Assembly: GCF_008271655.1 (NCBI RefSeq)
Contig: NZ_VKKX01000044.1
Coordinates: forward strand, 295,763 to 359,762
Length of the DNA: 64,000 bases
Reading direction: 5' to 3'
DNA from: Gemmobacter caeruleus
GTDB lineage: Bacteria > Pseudomonadota > Alphaproteobacteria > Rhodobacterales > Rhodobacteraceae
Under the pieces are notes generated by a model. The model ran no database searches and was not told where the DNA came from. It saw only the letters and a list, made by a program, of their open reading frames with translations. How positions within the stretch are numbered: position 1 is the stretch's first letter; each line of letters begins with the position of its first letter. The translations under genes and the position numbers were made by a program. This document shows, one piece after another, positions 19,453 to 27,896 of this stretch.

Positions 19453-19540
19453 GTTTTTGCACCGGGGCCATTCCCCGGCGCGGGGCCTTTGTTTTTGCAC
19501 CGGGGCCATGCCCCGGCGCGGGGCCTTTGCTTTTGCGGCC
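19441..19540 (+). repeat. Tandem 38-bp repeat of a terminator arm
   Basis: Unit 19441-19478 (starts CGCGGGGCCTTTGTTTTTGC) recurs at 19479-19516 with one change (ATT to ATG) and begins a third time at 19517-19540 (CTTTTGC instead of TTTTTGC). Each unit contains the GC-rich arm and T-tract of the terminator and a CCGGGG/CCCCGG hairpin. Confidence 0.85.
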
Positions 19541-19580
19541 AGCCGCGCTAGGAACAGGCCGAAGAATGGGGAAACAGGCG

Positions 19581-20441
19581 ATGATCTACGCTTCGGCAGC
19601 AGACTGGCGCGCGGCGCCGCGCAAGCGGGTGCTGCTGTTCGGCATGTCGGGCCTGGGCAAGACGCATCTCGCCTCGATGCTGCGGGCGGCGGGCGGCTGG
19701 TTTCATTATTCGGTCGATTACCGCATCGGCACGCGCTACATGGGCGAACATATCGCCGACAATTTCAAGCGCGAGGCGATGAAGGTGCCGTTCCTGCGGG
19801 AATTGCTGATGACCGACAGCGTCTATATCGCCTCGAACATCACCTTCGACAATCTGGCGCCGCTTTCGACCTATCTGGGCAAGCCCGGCGATCCGGCCAA
19901 GGGCGGCGTGCCCTTTGACGAATACATGCGCCGGCAGGCGCAGCACCGCGAGGCCGAGATGGCCTCGCTGCTCGATACCACGCGCTTCATTTCCCGCGCC
20001 GAACAGCTTTATGGCTATCCGCATTTCCTGTGCGACAGCGGCGGGTCGATCTGCGAGGTGGTGGAGCCGGAAAACCCCGCCGATCCGGTGATGACCGCCT
20101 TGTCGCAGAACCTGCTGATGGTCTGGATCAAGGGGTCCGAGGCCCATACCGCCGAACTGGTGCGCCGCTTTGATCGCGCGCCCAAGCCCATGTATTACCA
20201 GCCGCATTTCCTGGAACGGATGTGGGCCGATTACCGAATGCAAAAGGGCGTGTCGCCCGAGTCCGTGGACCCCGACGATTTCGTCCGCTGGACCTATGCG
20301 CGCGCCCTTGCCCATCGTCAGCCGCGCTATGCCGCCATGGCGGAATGGGGCGTGACGGTCACCGTCGAAGAGGTCGCGCAGGTGCGTGACATTGGCGGCT
20401 TCGAAGACCTGATCGCCGACGCCCTCGATCGCCGCCCTTGA
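19581..20441 (+). CDS. P-loop ATPase of unknown role
   Basis: 286-residue cytoplasmic protein with a clear Walker A GMSGLGKTH at about residues 20-28, directly after the strand KRVLLF. The rest shows an ordered alpha/beta protein (VDYRIGTRYMGEHIADNFK; HFLCDSGGSICEVVEP), and the late LMVWIKGSEAHTAELVRRFD resembles a nucleotide-kinase-like half. I do not recognise a named family. ATG at 19566 (MGKQAM) or 19581 (MIYASA) can be the start; I chose 19581 because a GGGGAAACAGG stretch precedes it. Confidence 0.75.
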   Translation: MIYASAADWRAAPRKRVLLFGMSGLGKTHLASMLRAAGGWFHYSVDYRIGTRYMGEHIADNFKREAMKVPFLRELLMTDSVYIASNITFDNLAPLSTYLGKPGDPAKGGVPFDEYMRRQAQHREAEMASLLDTTRFISRAEQLYGYPHFLCDSGGSICEVVEPENPADPVMTALSQNLLMVWIKGSEAHTAELVRRFDRAPKPMYYQPHFLERMWADYRMQKGVSPESVDPDDFVRWTYARALAHRQPRYAAMAEWGVTVTVEEVAQVRDIGGFEDLIADALDRRP

Positions 20442-20465
20442 TCGCGCCACAGCGTATCCCATCTT

Positions 20466-20480
20466 CTCCGCCGAACGGAG
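20466..20480 (+). promoter_or_regulatory. Small hairpin covering the metA ribosome-binding site
   Basis: CTCCG (20466-20470) / CGGAG (20476-20480) with a 5-nt loop; the right arm is the likely Shine-Dalgarno sequence for the ATG at 20487. It is a short stem, with no other riboswitch hallmarks seen. Confidence 0.3.
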
Positions 20481-20486
20481 TGTGAC

Positions 20487-21410
20487 ATGCCGATTACCCT
20501 GCCCGAAACCCTGCCCGCCTTCGACGTTCTCAACCGCGAGGGCGTGATGGTGATGACGCCCGAACGCGCCGCGCGCCAGGACATCCGGCCGCTGCGCTTT
20601 GCGCTGCTGAACCTGATGCCGAAAAAGATCCAGACCGAGAACCAGTTTGCCCGGCTGATCGGCGCCACGCCCTTGCAGATCGACCTGCACCTGATCCGCA
20701 TGAGCGAGCATCAGACCCGCAACACCGCCGCCGAACATATGGAAACCTTCTACCGCCCCTTTGACGAGGTCGAGGCCAGCGGCGAAAAGTTCGACGGCCT
20801 GATCATCACCGGCGCCCCCATCGAACACCTGCCCTTCGAGGAGGTGACCTATTGGGAGGAACTGACCCGCGTCTTCAACTGGACGCAAAGCCATGTCCAT
20901 TCCACCTTCGGCGTCTGCTGGGGTGGCATGGCGATGATCAACCATTTCCATGGCGTGAAGAAATACATGCTGGATCACAAGGCCTTTGGCTGTTTCCGGC
21001 ATCGCAACCTCTGCCCGACCTCGCCCTATCTGCGCGGTTTTTCGGATGATTTCGTGATTCCGGTCAGCCGCTGGACCGAGATGAAACAGGCCGAGATCGA
21101 CATGAGGCCCGGGCTGCGCACGCTGCTCGGGTCGGACGAGGTCGGCCCCTGTCTGGTCGAGGATGCCGGGCATCGCGCGCTCTATATCTTCAACCATTTT
21201 GAATATGACAGCGACACGCTGAAGCAGGAATATGATCGCGACGTGGCGCAGGGCACGCCGATCAACGTGCCGATGAACTATTACCCCGAGGACGACCCGT
21301 CGCGCCCGCCGCTGAACCGTTGGCGCAGCCATGCCCATCTGCTCTATGGCAACTGGGTGAACGAGGTCTATCAGACCACGCCCTTCCGGGTGGAAGATAT
21401 CGGTGCTTGA
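20487..21410 (+). CDS. metA: Homoserine O-acyltransferase MetA, predicted acetyl-CoA-specific
   Basis: 307-residue enzyme activating homoserine in methionine synthesis. The nucleophile is Cys144 in [15 protein letters not shown]; the family's His/Glu triad partners lie in [11 protein letters not shown]. Residue 113, the position equivalent to 111 in E. coli MetA (31 residues before the Cys in both), is Glu ([10 protein letters not shown]). Glu there is linked to acetyl-CoA use and Gly to succinyl-CoA. It overlaps the next gene by 8 bases. Confidence 0.94.
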   Translation: MPITLPETLPAFDVLNREGVMVMTPERAARQDIRPLRFALLNLMPKKIQTENQFARLIGATPLQIDLHLIRMSEHQTRNTAAEHMETFYRPFDEVEASGEKFDGLIITGAPIEHLPFEEVTYWEELTRVFNWTQSHVHSTFGVCWGGMAMINHFHGVKKYMLDHKAFGCFRHRNLCPTSPYLRGFSDDFVIPVSRWTEMKQAEIDMRPGLRTLLGSDEVGPCLVEDAGHRALYIFNHFEYDSDTLKQEYDRDVAQGTPINVPMNYYPEDDPSRPPLNRWRSHAHLLYGNWVNEVYQTTPFRVEDIGA

Positions 21411-22359
21411 GACGGTCGCGCTGGTCGGGCTTGGGCTGGCCGGGCTGACCGGCTGGCGCGCCCGGGGGCGCGAGGCGCGGATTGCCGCGCGCTTTCCCGC
21501 CCTGGGCCCGGTTGTGACGGTCGAGGGGCGGCGGCTGCATCTGTGGCAGACCGGCGCCGGGCCGGATCTGGTGATGATCCATGGCGCCTCGGCCAATCTG
21601 CGGGAATTGCAGGCACTGGCCGAAGCGCTGGCCGCGCAGTTCCGGGTCACGCTGATCGACCGGCCGGGGCTGGGCTGGTCGGCGCCGGGCGTCGATGATC
21701 CGCGCGAACAGGCCCGGTTGATGCGTCTGGCGGCCGAAGGGCTGGGGGTGCGGCACCCGCTGCTGCTGGGGCATTCCTATGGCGGGGCGGTGGCACTGGC
21801 CTGGGCGATGCAGGCGCCGGTCGCGGGGCTGGCGCTGATCTCGGGCGTGGCGATGCCCTGGCCCGGCGGTCTGGGCGCCTGGTATGCCGCCACGAAACCC
21901 GCGCCGCTGCGGGCGCTGCTGGTGCCGCTGGTCGCGGCCCATGTGCCGCGCCGCCGGATCGAGGCCGCGATGACCGAGGTCTTTGCCCCCCAGCCCTGCC
22001 CGCCCGGCTATGGGCAGGCGGCCGGGGTGCCGCTGATCCTGCGCCGCGCTGCGCTGGCCGCCAATGCCCGGCAGATCAACAGCCTCTTGCCGGTGGTGCG
22101 CGTCATGGCGGGGCAATATGATACAATCCAGAGCCCGGTCGAGATTGTTCACGGCACCAGCGATACAATCGTGCCCGCCGCGATCCATGCCCTGCCGCTG
22201 TCACAGCGCCTGCCCGATGCCAGGCTGACCCTGATCGAGGGCGCCGGCCATATGCCGCATCGCACGCATGAGGCCGAGATCCGCGCCGCCGTGATCCGCC
22301 TTGCGGGCCGCGCGGGGCTGCGCCTAGACTGCCGCCAGGATGATGAGGGGAGTCAGTGA
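21403..22359 (+). CDS. Alpha/beta hydrolase
   Basis: 318-residue alpha/beta-hydrolase fold protein. An N-terminal hydrophobic segment (residues 4-18) may anchor it. The oxyanion HGASAN, nucleophile elbow GHSYGG (Ser about residue 126), the acidic region HGTSDTIVP and the catalytic His of GAGHMPHR are all present. It starts with GTG inside the end of metA, with GGAAG upstream, suggesting co-transcription; the substrate is unknown. Its stop abuts ppk2. Confidence 0.87.
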   Translation: MLETVALVGLGLAGLTGWRARGREARIAARFPALGPVVTVEGRRLHLWQTGAGPDLVMIHGASANLRELQALAEALAAQFRVTLIDRPGLGWSAPGVDDPREQARLMRLAAEGLGVRHPLLLGHSYGGAVALAWAMQAPVAGLALISGVAMPWPGGLGAWYAATKPAPLRALLVPLVAAHVPRRRIEAAMTEVFAPQPCPPGYGQAAGVPLILRRAALAANARQINSLLPVVRVMAGQYDTIQSPVEIVHGTSDTIVPAAIHALPLSQRLPDARLTLIEGAGHMPHRTHEAEIRAAVIRLAGRAGLRLDCRQDDEGSQ

Positions 22360-23240
22360 TGGACCTGCCATTTGACGGCGCGATCAGCCGCTATTTCAAG
22401 GATGAAGCGCCCAAGGCGGTGCGCAAGCGCATTGAAAACGCCGGCAAGGACGAGATCCTCTCCAAGGGCTATGCCTATCGGGAGGAAATCGGCAAGAAGG
22501 AATATGAGGCCGATATGGCGGTGCTTCAGGCCCAGCTTGTCCGGCTTCAGGCCGATGTGAAGGCCACTGGCAAGCGCATGATCGTGGTGTTCGAGGGGCG
22601 CGACGCCGCCGGCAAGGGCGGCACGATCAAGGCGCTGACCGAAAACCTCAACCCGCGCGGCGCGCAGGTGGTGGCGCTGTCCAAACCCTCGGACCGCGAG
22701 GCGACACAATGGTATTTCCAGCGCTATATCGACTGGTTCCCCGCCGCCGGCGAAATGGTGTTCTTTGACCGCAGTTGGTACAATCGCGGCATCGTGGAGC
22801 CGGTCTTCGGCTTTTGCACCGAAAACCAGAAGGACGCCTTCTTTCGCCAGCTTCCCGATTTCGAGGACATGATCGTGCGCGAGGGGATCACCTTCCTGAA
22901 ATTCTGGCTCGATGTCAGCCGGCCGGAACAATTGCGCCGCATGCTCGCCCGCGAGAAAGACCCGCTCAAGCAATGGAAGCTGTCACCCATCGACGTGGAG
23001 GGGCTGACCCGGTGGGAGCCCTATTGCGAGGCCATCGCCGAGACGCTGGAACGCAGCCATACCGGCCATGCGCCCTGGACCATCGTGCGCTCTGACGACA
23101 AGAAACGCGCGCGGCTGGCGGTGATCCGGGCGATCCTGCAATCGGTGGAATTCAAGGGCAAGGATGGCAAGGCCATCGGCCAGCCCGACCCCGCGATCTG
23201 CGGCGGACCGGAATTGTGGTCAGACGGCGAGAATGACTAA
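22359..23240 (+). CDS. ppk2: Polyphosphate kinase 2
   Basis: 293-residue PPK2-family enzyme transferring phosphate between polyphosphate and nucleotides. The Walker A-like [11 protein letters not shown] (about residues 81-91), lid motif [13 protein letters not shown] and Walker [11 protein letters not shown] are intact. The length and single domain fit class I PPK2 (nucleoside diphosphate phosphorylation), but the class cannot be fixed by eye. ATG 22359 was preferred to the adjoining GTG at 22356 because of AGGGGAG upstream. It overlaps the tetR start by 8 bases. Confidence 0.93.
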   Translation: MDLPFDGAISRYFKDEAPKAVRKRIENAGKDEILSKGYAYREEIGKKEYEADMAVLQAQLVRLQADVKATGKRMIVVFEGRDAAGKGGTIKALTENLNPRGAQVVALSKPSDREATQWYFQRYIDWFPAAGEMVFFDRSWYNRGIVEPVFGFCTENQKDAFFRQLPDFEDMIVREGITFLKFWLDVSRPEQLRRMLAREKDPLKQWKLSPIDVEGLTRWEPYCEAIAETLERSHTGHAPWTIVRSDDKKRARLAVIRAILQSVEFKGKDGKAIGQPDPAICGGPELWSDGEND

Positions 23241-23847
23241 ACGCGGCTATCATCACGGCAATCTGCGGCAGGCGCTGGTCGAGGCCGCGCTCGATCTGAT
23301 CGCCGAGAAAAGCCCGCAGGGCTTTACCCTGTCCGAGGCGGCGAAGGCGGCAGAGGTCACCCCTGCCGCCGTCTACCGCCATTTCGCCGGGCGCGAAGAC
23401 CTGCTGGCCGAGGTGGCCCGTCAGGGCTACGAGATTTTCGGCGCGCTGATGGAATACGCCTATGATGACGGCCGCCCGACCGCGCTGGCCGCGTTCGAGG
23501 CGACGGGCCGCGCCTATCTGGCTTTCGCGCGCAAATATCCCGGTCATTACATGGCGATGTTTGAAAGCGGCATCAGCGCCCAGGCCTTTCCCGATCTGGC
23601 GCCGGTGGCGGCGCGGGCGCGGGCGGTGCTGGAACGTGCGGCCGATGGGCTGTCACAGCACCTGCCCGCCAATCGCCGCCCGCCGCCCAGCATGGTCTCG
23701 GCCCATATCTGGGCCATGAGCCATGGTGTCGTGGAACTTTACATGCGGGGCAATGGCGCCAAAAGCCCGTTCCCGCCCGAGGATCTGCTGGAAACCGGGA
23801 TCGGCATCTATCTGCGCGGCCTGGGTCTGTTGCCGCCCGACAGCTGA
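23233..23847 (+). CDS. TetR/AcrR family transcriptional regulator
   Basis: 204-residue regulator. The N-terminal TetR HTH spans residues 5-50 ([36 protein letters not shown]), followed by an all-helical ligand-binding region with the TetR_C motif [19 protein letters not shown]. Its start lies inside the end of ppk2, so it may control ppk2 or its own operon; the ligand is unknown. Confidence 0.9.
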   Translation: MTKRGYHHGNLRQALVEAALDLIAEKSPQGFTLSEAAKAAEVTPAAVYRHFAGREDLLAEVARQGYEIFGALMEYAYDDGRPTALAAFEATGRAYLAFARKYPGHYMAMFESGISAQAFPDLAPVAARARAVLERAADGLSQHLPANRRPPPSMVSAHIWAMSHGVVELYMRGNGAKSPFPPEDLLETGIGIYLRGLGLLPPDS

Positions 23848-23848
23848 C

Positions 23849-23867
23849 AAAAAAGGCCGGGACGGCC
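23849..23867 (-). terminator. Intrinsic terminator of the DUF1127 gene
   Basis: Read on the minus strand: GGCCG-TCC-CGGCC followed by TTTTTT, 63 bp beyond the DUF1127 stop. A neighbouring GGCCGGA/TCCGGCC hairpin at 23864-23881 could serve the plus-strand tetR. Confidence 0.65.
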
Positions 23868-23929
23868 GGATGGCTCCGGCCCCCGGCCAGTCAGGGGTAC
23901 GCCCATTTGACCCGCTGGGCAGGGATGGC

Positions 23930-24157
23930 TCACGCCTGCCAGAACGCCTTGGCGCATTCGGCCTCGGCCGCGCCGGGGGTCAGGCCGATATCCTTGAGCA
24001 GATGCGCATCGAGCGACTTCAGGGCATGGCGGCCATTGCGGCGCAGCTCCCAGGCCAGAACCGTCTGGGCCAGCGCGACAATGAGGCGCGAGACCGGCGG
24101 CAAGGCTTGCGGCAGGGAGAGTTGCAGCGTCGGGGCGGTCATCGTTGACCGGGCCAT
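23930..24157 (-). CDS. DUF1127 (YjiS-like) small protein
   Basis: 75-residue basic protein. The C-terminal half carries the DUF1127 signature (LKSLDAHLLKDIGLTPGAAEAE). In other alphaproteobacteria such proteins have been linked to RNA binding, phosphate and stress responses. The start MARSTMTAP is preceded by AAAGGTGAT. It is divergently transcribed from the MocR regulator, with direct repeats in the shared 86-bp gap, so it is the likely target gene. Confidence 0.85.
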   Translation of the reverse strand: MARSTMTAPTLQLSLPQALPPVSRLIVALAQTVLAWELRRNGRHALKSLDAHLLKDIGLTPGAAEAECAKAFWQA

Positions 24158-24173
24158 GATATCACCTTTTGTG

Positions 24174-24217
24174 TTGATACAATGCGCGAGATTGCGTAGT
24201 ATGATTGATACAATGCG
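24174..24217. promoter_or_regulatory. Two exact 13-bp direct repeats, likely MocR operators
   Basis: TTGATACAATGCG occurs at 24174-24186 and again at 24205-24217, 31 bp start to start (close to three helical turns), between the divergent DUF1127 and MocR genes. MocR-type regulators (GabR, PdxR, TauR) are known to bind direct repeats on one DNA face. Confidence 0.65.
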
Positions 24218-24243
24218 ATTCCCGACAGCACCAGAGGAACATT

Positions 24244-25650
24244 GTGACTGACACAAACTGGATCCCCGACCTGTCACAATTTCCCGGGCCGAAATATCTG
24301 TCGCTGACCCGCGCCCTGCGCGAGGCGATCCGCTCGGGCGCGCTGCCGCCGGGCACGCAATTGCCCACGGTGCGCGATCTGGCCTGGGATCTGCATGTCA
24401 CGCCCGGCACCGTCAGCCGCGCCTATCAGATGGCGACGCAAGAGGGGCTGCTGGCCGCCACGGTGGGGCGGGGCACCTTTGTCGCCGCCCGCGCCCCGCG
24501 CCTTGGGCCGACACAATCGCTGTTTCAGGAACGCGACCTGGCCAGCGAACCCTGGCTGGTCGATTTCCGCTCGCCGCAATTGCCCGATGTCGGCCAGGGC
24601 GCGGCCTTCGCGCAGGCGCTGCAACGGATCGCCGCCGATCTGGGCCATTCCTGGGATGACTACCCCACGCAGCGCGGCGAGGCGCCCCTGCGCGCGGCGA
24701 TCGTCGATTGGCTGTCGGATCGGCAGATGGGCCAGATCCGCCCCGAGGATATCGCGCTGACCCATGGCGGGCAGAACGCGCTTTTGCTGATCTTCCTGTG
24801 TTGCCTGCGCGGTGACCGTCCGGTGATCCTGGCCGAGGATCTGGCCTATCCGGGCATCCGCCACGCGGCGCGGCTAGTGCGGGCCGAGGTGGTCGGGATC
24901 GAACTGGATGACGAGGGCATGGTGCCCGACGCGCTGGAGGCCGCCTGCCGCCGCCATAGCGCGCAGGTGCTGGTCCTGACCCCCGAGGCACAGAACCCGA
25001 CCGCCTGCCGCATGTCCGCCGCCCGCCGCGCCGCCATCATCGAGATCGCCCGGCGCTATGATTTGCAGGTGGTCGAGGACGATTGCTATTCCGTCGCCGA
25101 AAGCGACCTGCCCTGCCTGCGCGCGCTGGCGCCGGAACGCTGCTGGTATGTAGGATCGCTGTCCAAGTCGATCTCGGCGGCGCTGCGTTTCGGTTTTGTC
25201 GTCTGCCCCCCGGGCATGGGCGAGGCCGGACGGCTGACCGCACAACATGGCTTCTTTGCGCTGGCGCGGCCGGTGTCGGATCTGTGTCTCGATCTGCTGC
25301 GGTCAGGCGCGGCACATGAGATCCGGCGCGGAGTGCAGGCCGAATTTTCGGCCCGGCTCACGCATATGGTTTCGGCGCTCGACGGGTATCGGCTGTCCTG
25401 GCAACCCGGCCTGCCCTTCATCTGGGTGCCGCTGCCGACGGGCTGGCGCGGATCGACCTTCACGCGCATGGCCGAATCCGAAGGGGTGCTGGTGCGGCAG
25501 GCCGATGAATATGCGCTGATCCATGGTCGCGCGCCACATGCGCTGCGCATCGCGGTGGCCGGCGCCATTCCGCGCCCGCGCTTTGACGCGGCGGTGGCCA
25601 AGATCGCACGTCTGCTGGCCTCGCCCCCGGCCGACATGATGGCGGTGTGA
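24244..25650 (+). CDS. MocR-family PLP-dependent transcriptional regulator
   Basis: 468 residues. An N-terminal GntR winged helix (residues 15-80; SGALPPGTQLPTVRDLAWDL and VTPGTVSRAYQMA) is fused to an aminotransferase fold-type I domain. The PLP lysine is in VGSLSKSISAALRFGF, with LTHGGQNALLLIF and TPEAQNPT around the cofactor. The effector is unknown. It starts with GTG behind AGAGGAAC; the ATG at 24205 would lie inside the operator repeat and was rejected. Confidence 0.9.
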   Translation: MTDTNWIPDLSQFPGPKYLSLTRALREAIRSGALPPGTQLPTVRDLAWDLHVTPGTVSRAYQMATQEGLLAATVGRGTFVAARAPRLGPTQSLFQERDLASEPWLVDFRSPQLPDVGQGAAFAQALQRIAADLGHSWDDYPTQRGEAPLRAAIVDWLSDRQMGQIRPEDIALTHGGQNALLLIFLCCLRGDRPVILAEDLAYPGIRHAARLVRAEVVGIELDDEGMVPDALEAACRRHSAQVLVLTPEAQNPTACRMSAARRAAIIEIARRYDLQVVEDDCYSVAESDLPCLRALAPERCWYVGSLSKSISAALRFGFVVCPPGMGEAGRLTAQHGFFALARPVSDLCLDLLRSGAAHEIRRGVQAEFSARLTHMVSALDGYRLSWQPGLPFIWVPLPTGWRGSTFTRMAESEGVLVRQADEYALIHGRAPHALRIAVAGAIPRPRFDAAVAKIARLLASPPADMMAV

Positions 25651-25749
25651 CCGGCCTGCCGCGTTCACGCCCTTGTGCTGCGCGGCGCATCTTGGCCGGC
25701 TTGACCCGCCACGCGCCCGGTTTCATATTGAAATCAGAGCAGTAACATA

Positions 25750-26019
25750 ATGGACCCGAAAATGGGACAGGCGATTTCCTTTCACGCCCCGCATGGGGGC
25801 GCCGATTTTCTTGCGCTGCGCAAGGGCCGCAGCGGCCAGCGCGAGATTGTCTATGACGATGGCGTCAGCCGCCGTATCGTCTGGCAGGTCGAGGCCGCGG
25901 TGCCCGAGGGTCGGCTGACCGATGCGCTGCGCCTGGCCGCGCGCAGCCTGCGGATTGTGCCCGCCCTGCTGGACGAGCTGAAGAAACGGGCAATCCCTGT
26001 GGCCCGCGTGGCGGGCTGA
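25750..26019 (+). CDS. Small conserved hypothetical protein
   Basis: 89 residues, basic, without signal peptide or membrane helix. A beta-rich first half (GADFLALRKGRSGQREIVYDDG) is followed by a helical tail (LAARSLRIVPALLDELKKR). I recognise no family. The start may be 25750 or the ATG at 25762. The A/T-rich bases after its stop and the hairpin at 26092 separate it from the ABC operon. Confidence 0.65.
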   Translation: MDPKMGQAISFHAPHGGADFLALRKGRSGQREIVYDDGVSRRIVWQVEAAVPEGRLTDALRLAARSLRIVPALLDELKKRAIPVARVAG

Positions 26020-26091
26020 AAAAATGATCAAATTATTTTTCTATGCCTGACAAGGCCTTGTGCAAATCCGTTCCCGGTTCGCCCCCGCCCC

Positions 26092-26110
26092 TGGCGGGGG
26101 TTTCGCATTT
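26092..26110 (+). terminator. Hairpin between the 89-aa gene and the ABC operon
   Basis: Eight-base stem CCCCCGCC / GGCGGGGG with a 3-nt loop, then TTTCGCATTTTGG. It could end the upstream unit or lie in the leader of the transporter operon starting at 26197. Confidence 0.6.
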
Positions 26111-26196
26111 TGGCCCCTTTTCAGACCCGCTTCCCTGTGCCAGAAAATCAGGAAAAATCCTGCGTCCCATAGACGCGGAGAAACCGAACAGGGGGC

Positions 26197-27090
26197 ATGA
26201 TGAACCGGGGTTCCTCATCCGGGCGCTTCAGGAATACCGAAGCTGCCAACGGCTTGATGATGGTGTCACCCACCGCGATCTATGCGGTGCTGCTGCTGGC
26301 CGCGCCGCTGATCGCGGTCGTGCTGTATTCGCTGATGGTGGACAGCAAGGTGGGCCTGTCGGCGGGCCTGACCTTTGACAATTACATCAAGGTCTGGACC
26401 GGCAGGATCGACCAGGCGCTGATGCTGCGGTCGCTGACCGTATCGGCCATGGTGACGCTGGTGACCGTGGCGCTGGCCTATCCGGTCGCCTATTTCGTCA
26501 GTTTTCATGTGCGGCCCGAACGCAAGTCGATGTGGATCTTCCTGATCACCATCCCGTTCTGGACCTCGTATCTGATCCGGGTTTTCCTGTGGAAGGTGAT
26601 CCTGGGCTATAATGGCGTGATCAATTCGGGGCTGATGAACCTGGGCATCATCGACGAGCCGCTGACGGTCATCAACTATTCGCTCGGCTCGATGATCATG
26701 ACGCTGGCCCATGCCTATGCGGCCTTCGCGATCCTGCCGATCTTCGTGAGCCTGGAAAAGATCGACCGCTCCTTCCTGGAGGCCGGGCAGGATCTGGGGG
26801 AATCGAAGCTGATGACCTTTTTCCGCGTCACCCTGCCCCTGTCGATGCCGGGCGTGATCGCGGCGGTGCTGATCGTCTTCATCCCGACCATCGGCGATTA
26901 CGTCACGCCAGAGCTGATCGGCGGCGGCAAGCTTCCGATGATTGCCAACCGGATCGAGGCGATCATGCTCAAGCAGAATGACAAGGCGCTAGGCTCGGCC
27001 ATCGCGATGACGGCGATGCTGATCGTGGCCGCGGTGGCGGTGGTGTTCCTGCTGCTGAACCGGCGCTTCCTCAAGGGGCAGAGCAAATGA
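26197..27090 (+). CDS. ABC transporter permease, PotB/PotH type
   Basis: 297-residue inner-membrane permease of the spermidine/putrescine-type family with six helices. The first is near residues 25-50; the EAA cytoplasmic loop reads LEAGQDLGESKLMTFFRVTLPLS. It resembles PotB/PotH, with the extended periplasmic region after helix 1. It is the first gene of a three-gene operon; the stop overlaps the next start (ATGATG). ATG 26197 or 26200 may be used. Substrate specificity cannot be assigned because no binding protein is present. Confidence 0.9.
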   Translation: MMNRGSSSGRFRNTEAANGLMMVSPTAIYAVLLLAAPLIAVVLYSLMVDSKVGLSAGLTFDNYIKVWTGRIDQALMLRSLTVSAMVTLVTVALAYPVAYFVSFHVRPERKSMWIFLITIPFWTSYLIRVFLWKVILGYNGVINSGLMNLGIIDEPLTVINYSLGSMIMTLAHAYAAFAILPIFVSLEKIDRSFLEAGQDLGESKLMTFFRVTLPLSMPGVIAAVLIVFIPTIGDYVTPELIGGGKLPMIANRIEAIMLKQNDKALGSAIAMTAMLIVAAVAVVFLLLNRRFLKGQSK

Positions 27091-27896
27091 TGAAGAACCC
27101 CTCTCTCAAGCTCTATGCCGTCGCCTATCTGATCTTTCTCTACGCGCCGATCGCGCTTTTGCCGCTGTTTGCCTTCAATGACAGCAAGGTGATCGCCTTT
27201 CCGCTGGCCGGGTTCACGACCAACTGGTTCGCGGAAATGTGGGCCGACCAGCAATTGTTCAAGGCCTTCGGCAATTCGCTCTTGATCGCGGTCTGTGCCT
27301 CGGTGCTGGCGACCACGCTGGGCATCTTTGCCGCCCGCGCCTCGACCCGCTACAAGTTTCCGGGCAAGGCGGGCATCCTTGGCCTGATCATGCTGCCGAT
27401 GGTGCTGCCTGAAATGATCGTGTCGATGGCGCTCCTGGTGGTGCTGATCGCGATCGGGGTGCCGTTGTCGATCTTTACCATCATCCTGGGCCATGTGCTG
27501 ATCTGCACGCCCTTTGCGGTTGCGATCCTGACCTCGGCCTTTCAGTCGCTGGACCGCTCGCTCGAGGAAGCCGCCTATGACCTGGGCGAGACGCCGGCCT
27601 CCACCTTCCGGCTGATCATCCTGCCGCTGGTGATGCCGGGCATCATCTCGTCGCTGCTGATCTGCTTCACCATCAGCCTGGACGAATTCATCATCGCCTA
27701 CTTCCTGGGCGGCAACCAGACCGTGCTGTCGGTCTATATCTTTGGCCAGTTCCGCTTTCCGGCCAAGGTGCCCGCCGTCATGGCGCTTGGCTTCGTGCTG
27801 GTCTGCATCTCGATCTGCCTTCTCACCATCGCTGAATATTTCCGTCGCCGCGGCATCGCCAAGACCGGCGGCAAGGATACCGGAGGTTTCCTGTGA
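27087..27896 (+). CDS. ABC transporter permease, PotC/PotI type
   Basis: 269-residue partner permease with six helices; the EAA loop is LEEAAYDLGETPASTFRLIILP. The opening LYAVAYLIFLYAPIALLPLFAFNDS is typical of PotC/PotI. It overlaps the upstream permease stop by 4 bases and the ATP-binding gene start by 4 (GTGA), suggesting coupled translation of the complex. Confidence 0.91.
   Translation: MMKNPSLKLYAVAYLIFLYAPIALLPLFAFNDSKVIAFPLAGFTTNWFAEMWADQQLFKAFGNSLLIAVCASVLATTLGIFAARASTRYKFPGKAGILGLIMLPMVLPEMIVSMALLVVLIAIGVPLSIFTIILGHVLICTPFAVAILTSAFQSLDRSLEEAAYDLGETPASTFRLIILPLVMPGIISSLLICFTISLDEFIIAYFLGGNQTVLSVYIFGQFRFPAKVPAVMALGFVLVCISICLLTIAEYFRRRGIAKTGGKDTGGFL

Noticed and set aside
19441-19540. 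Possible CRISPR-like array
   Set aside because: Units are directly abutting 38-bp copies with no spacers and contain terminator arms; no cas gene is near.
20442-20486. SAM-II or SAM/SAH riboswitch before metA
   Set aside because: The 45-nt gap is too short for the SAM-II pseudoknot and shows none of the conserved core bases; only an SD hairpin remains.
19548-21650. 700-codon minus-strand open frame over the ATPase and metA genes
   Set aside because: metA on the plus strand is unambiguous; the reverse reading shows no domain.
22110-22170. Two GATACAATC copies inside the hydrolase gene resembling the MocR repeat
   Set aside because: They share only 8-9 bases with TTGATACAATGCG, lie in coding sequence as Asp-Thr-Ile codons and are not near a promoter.
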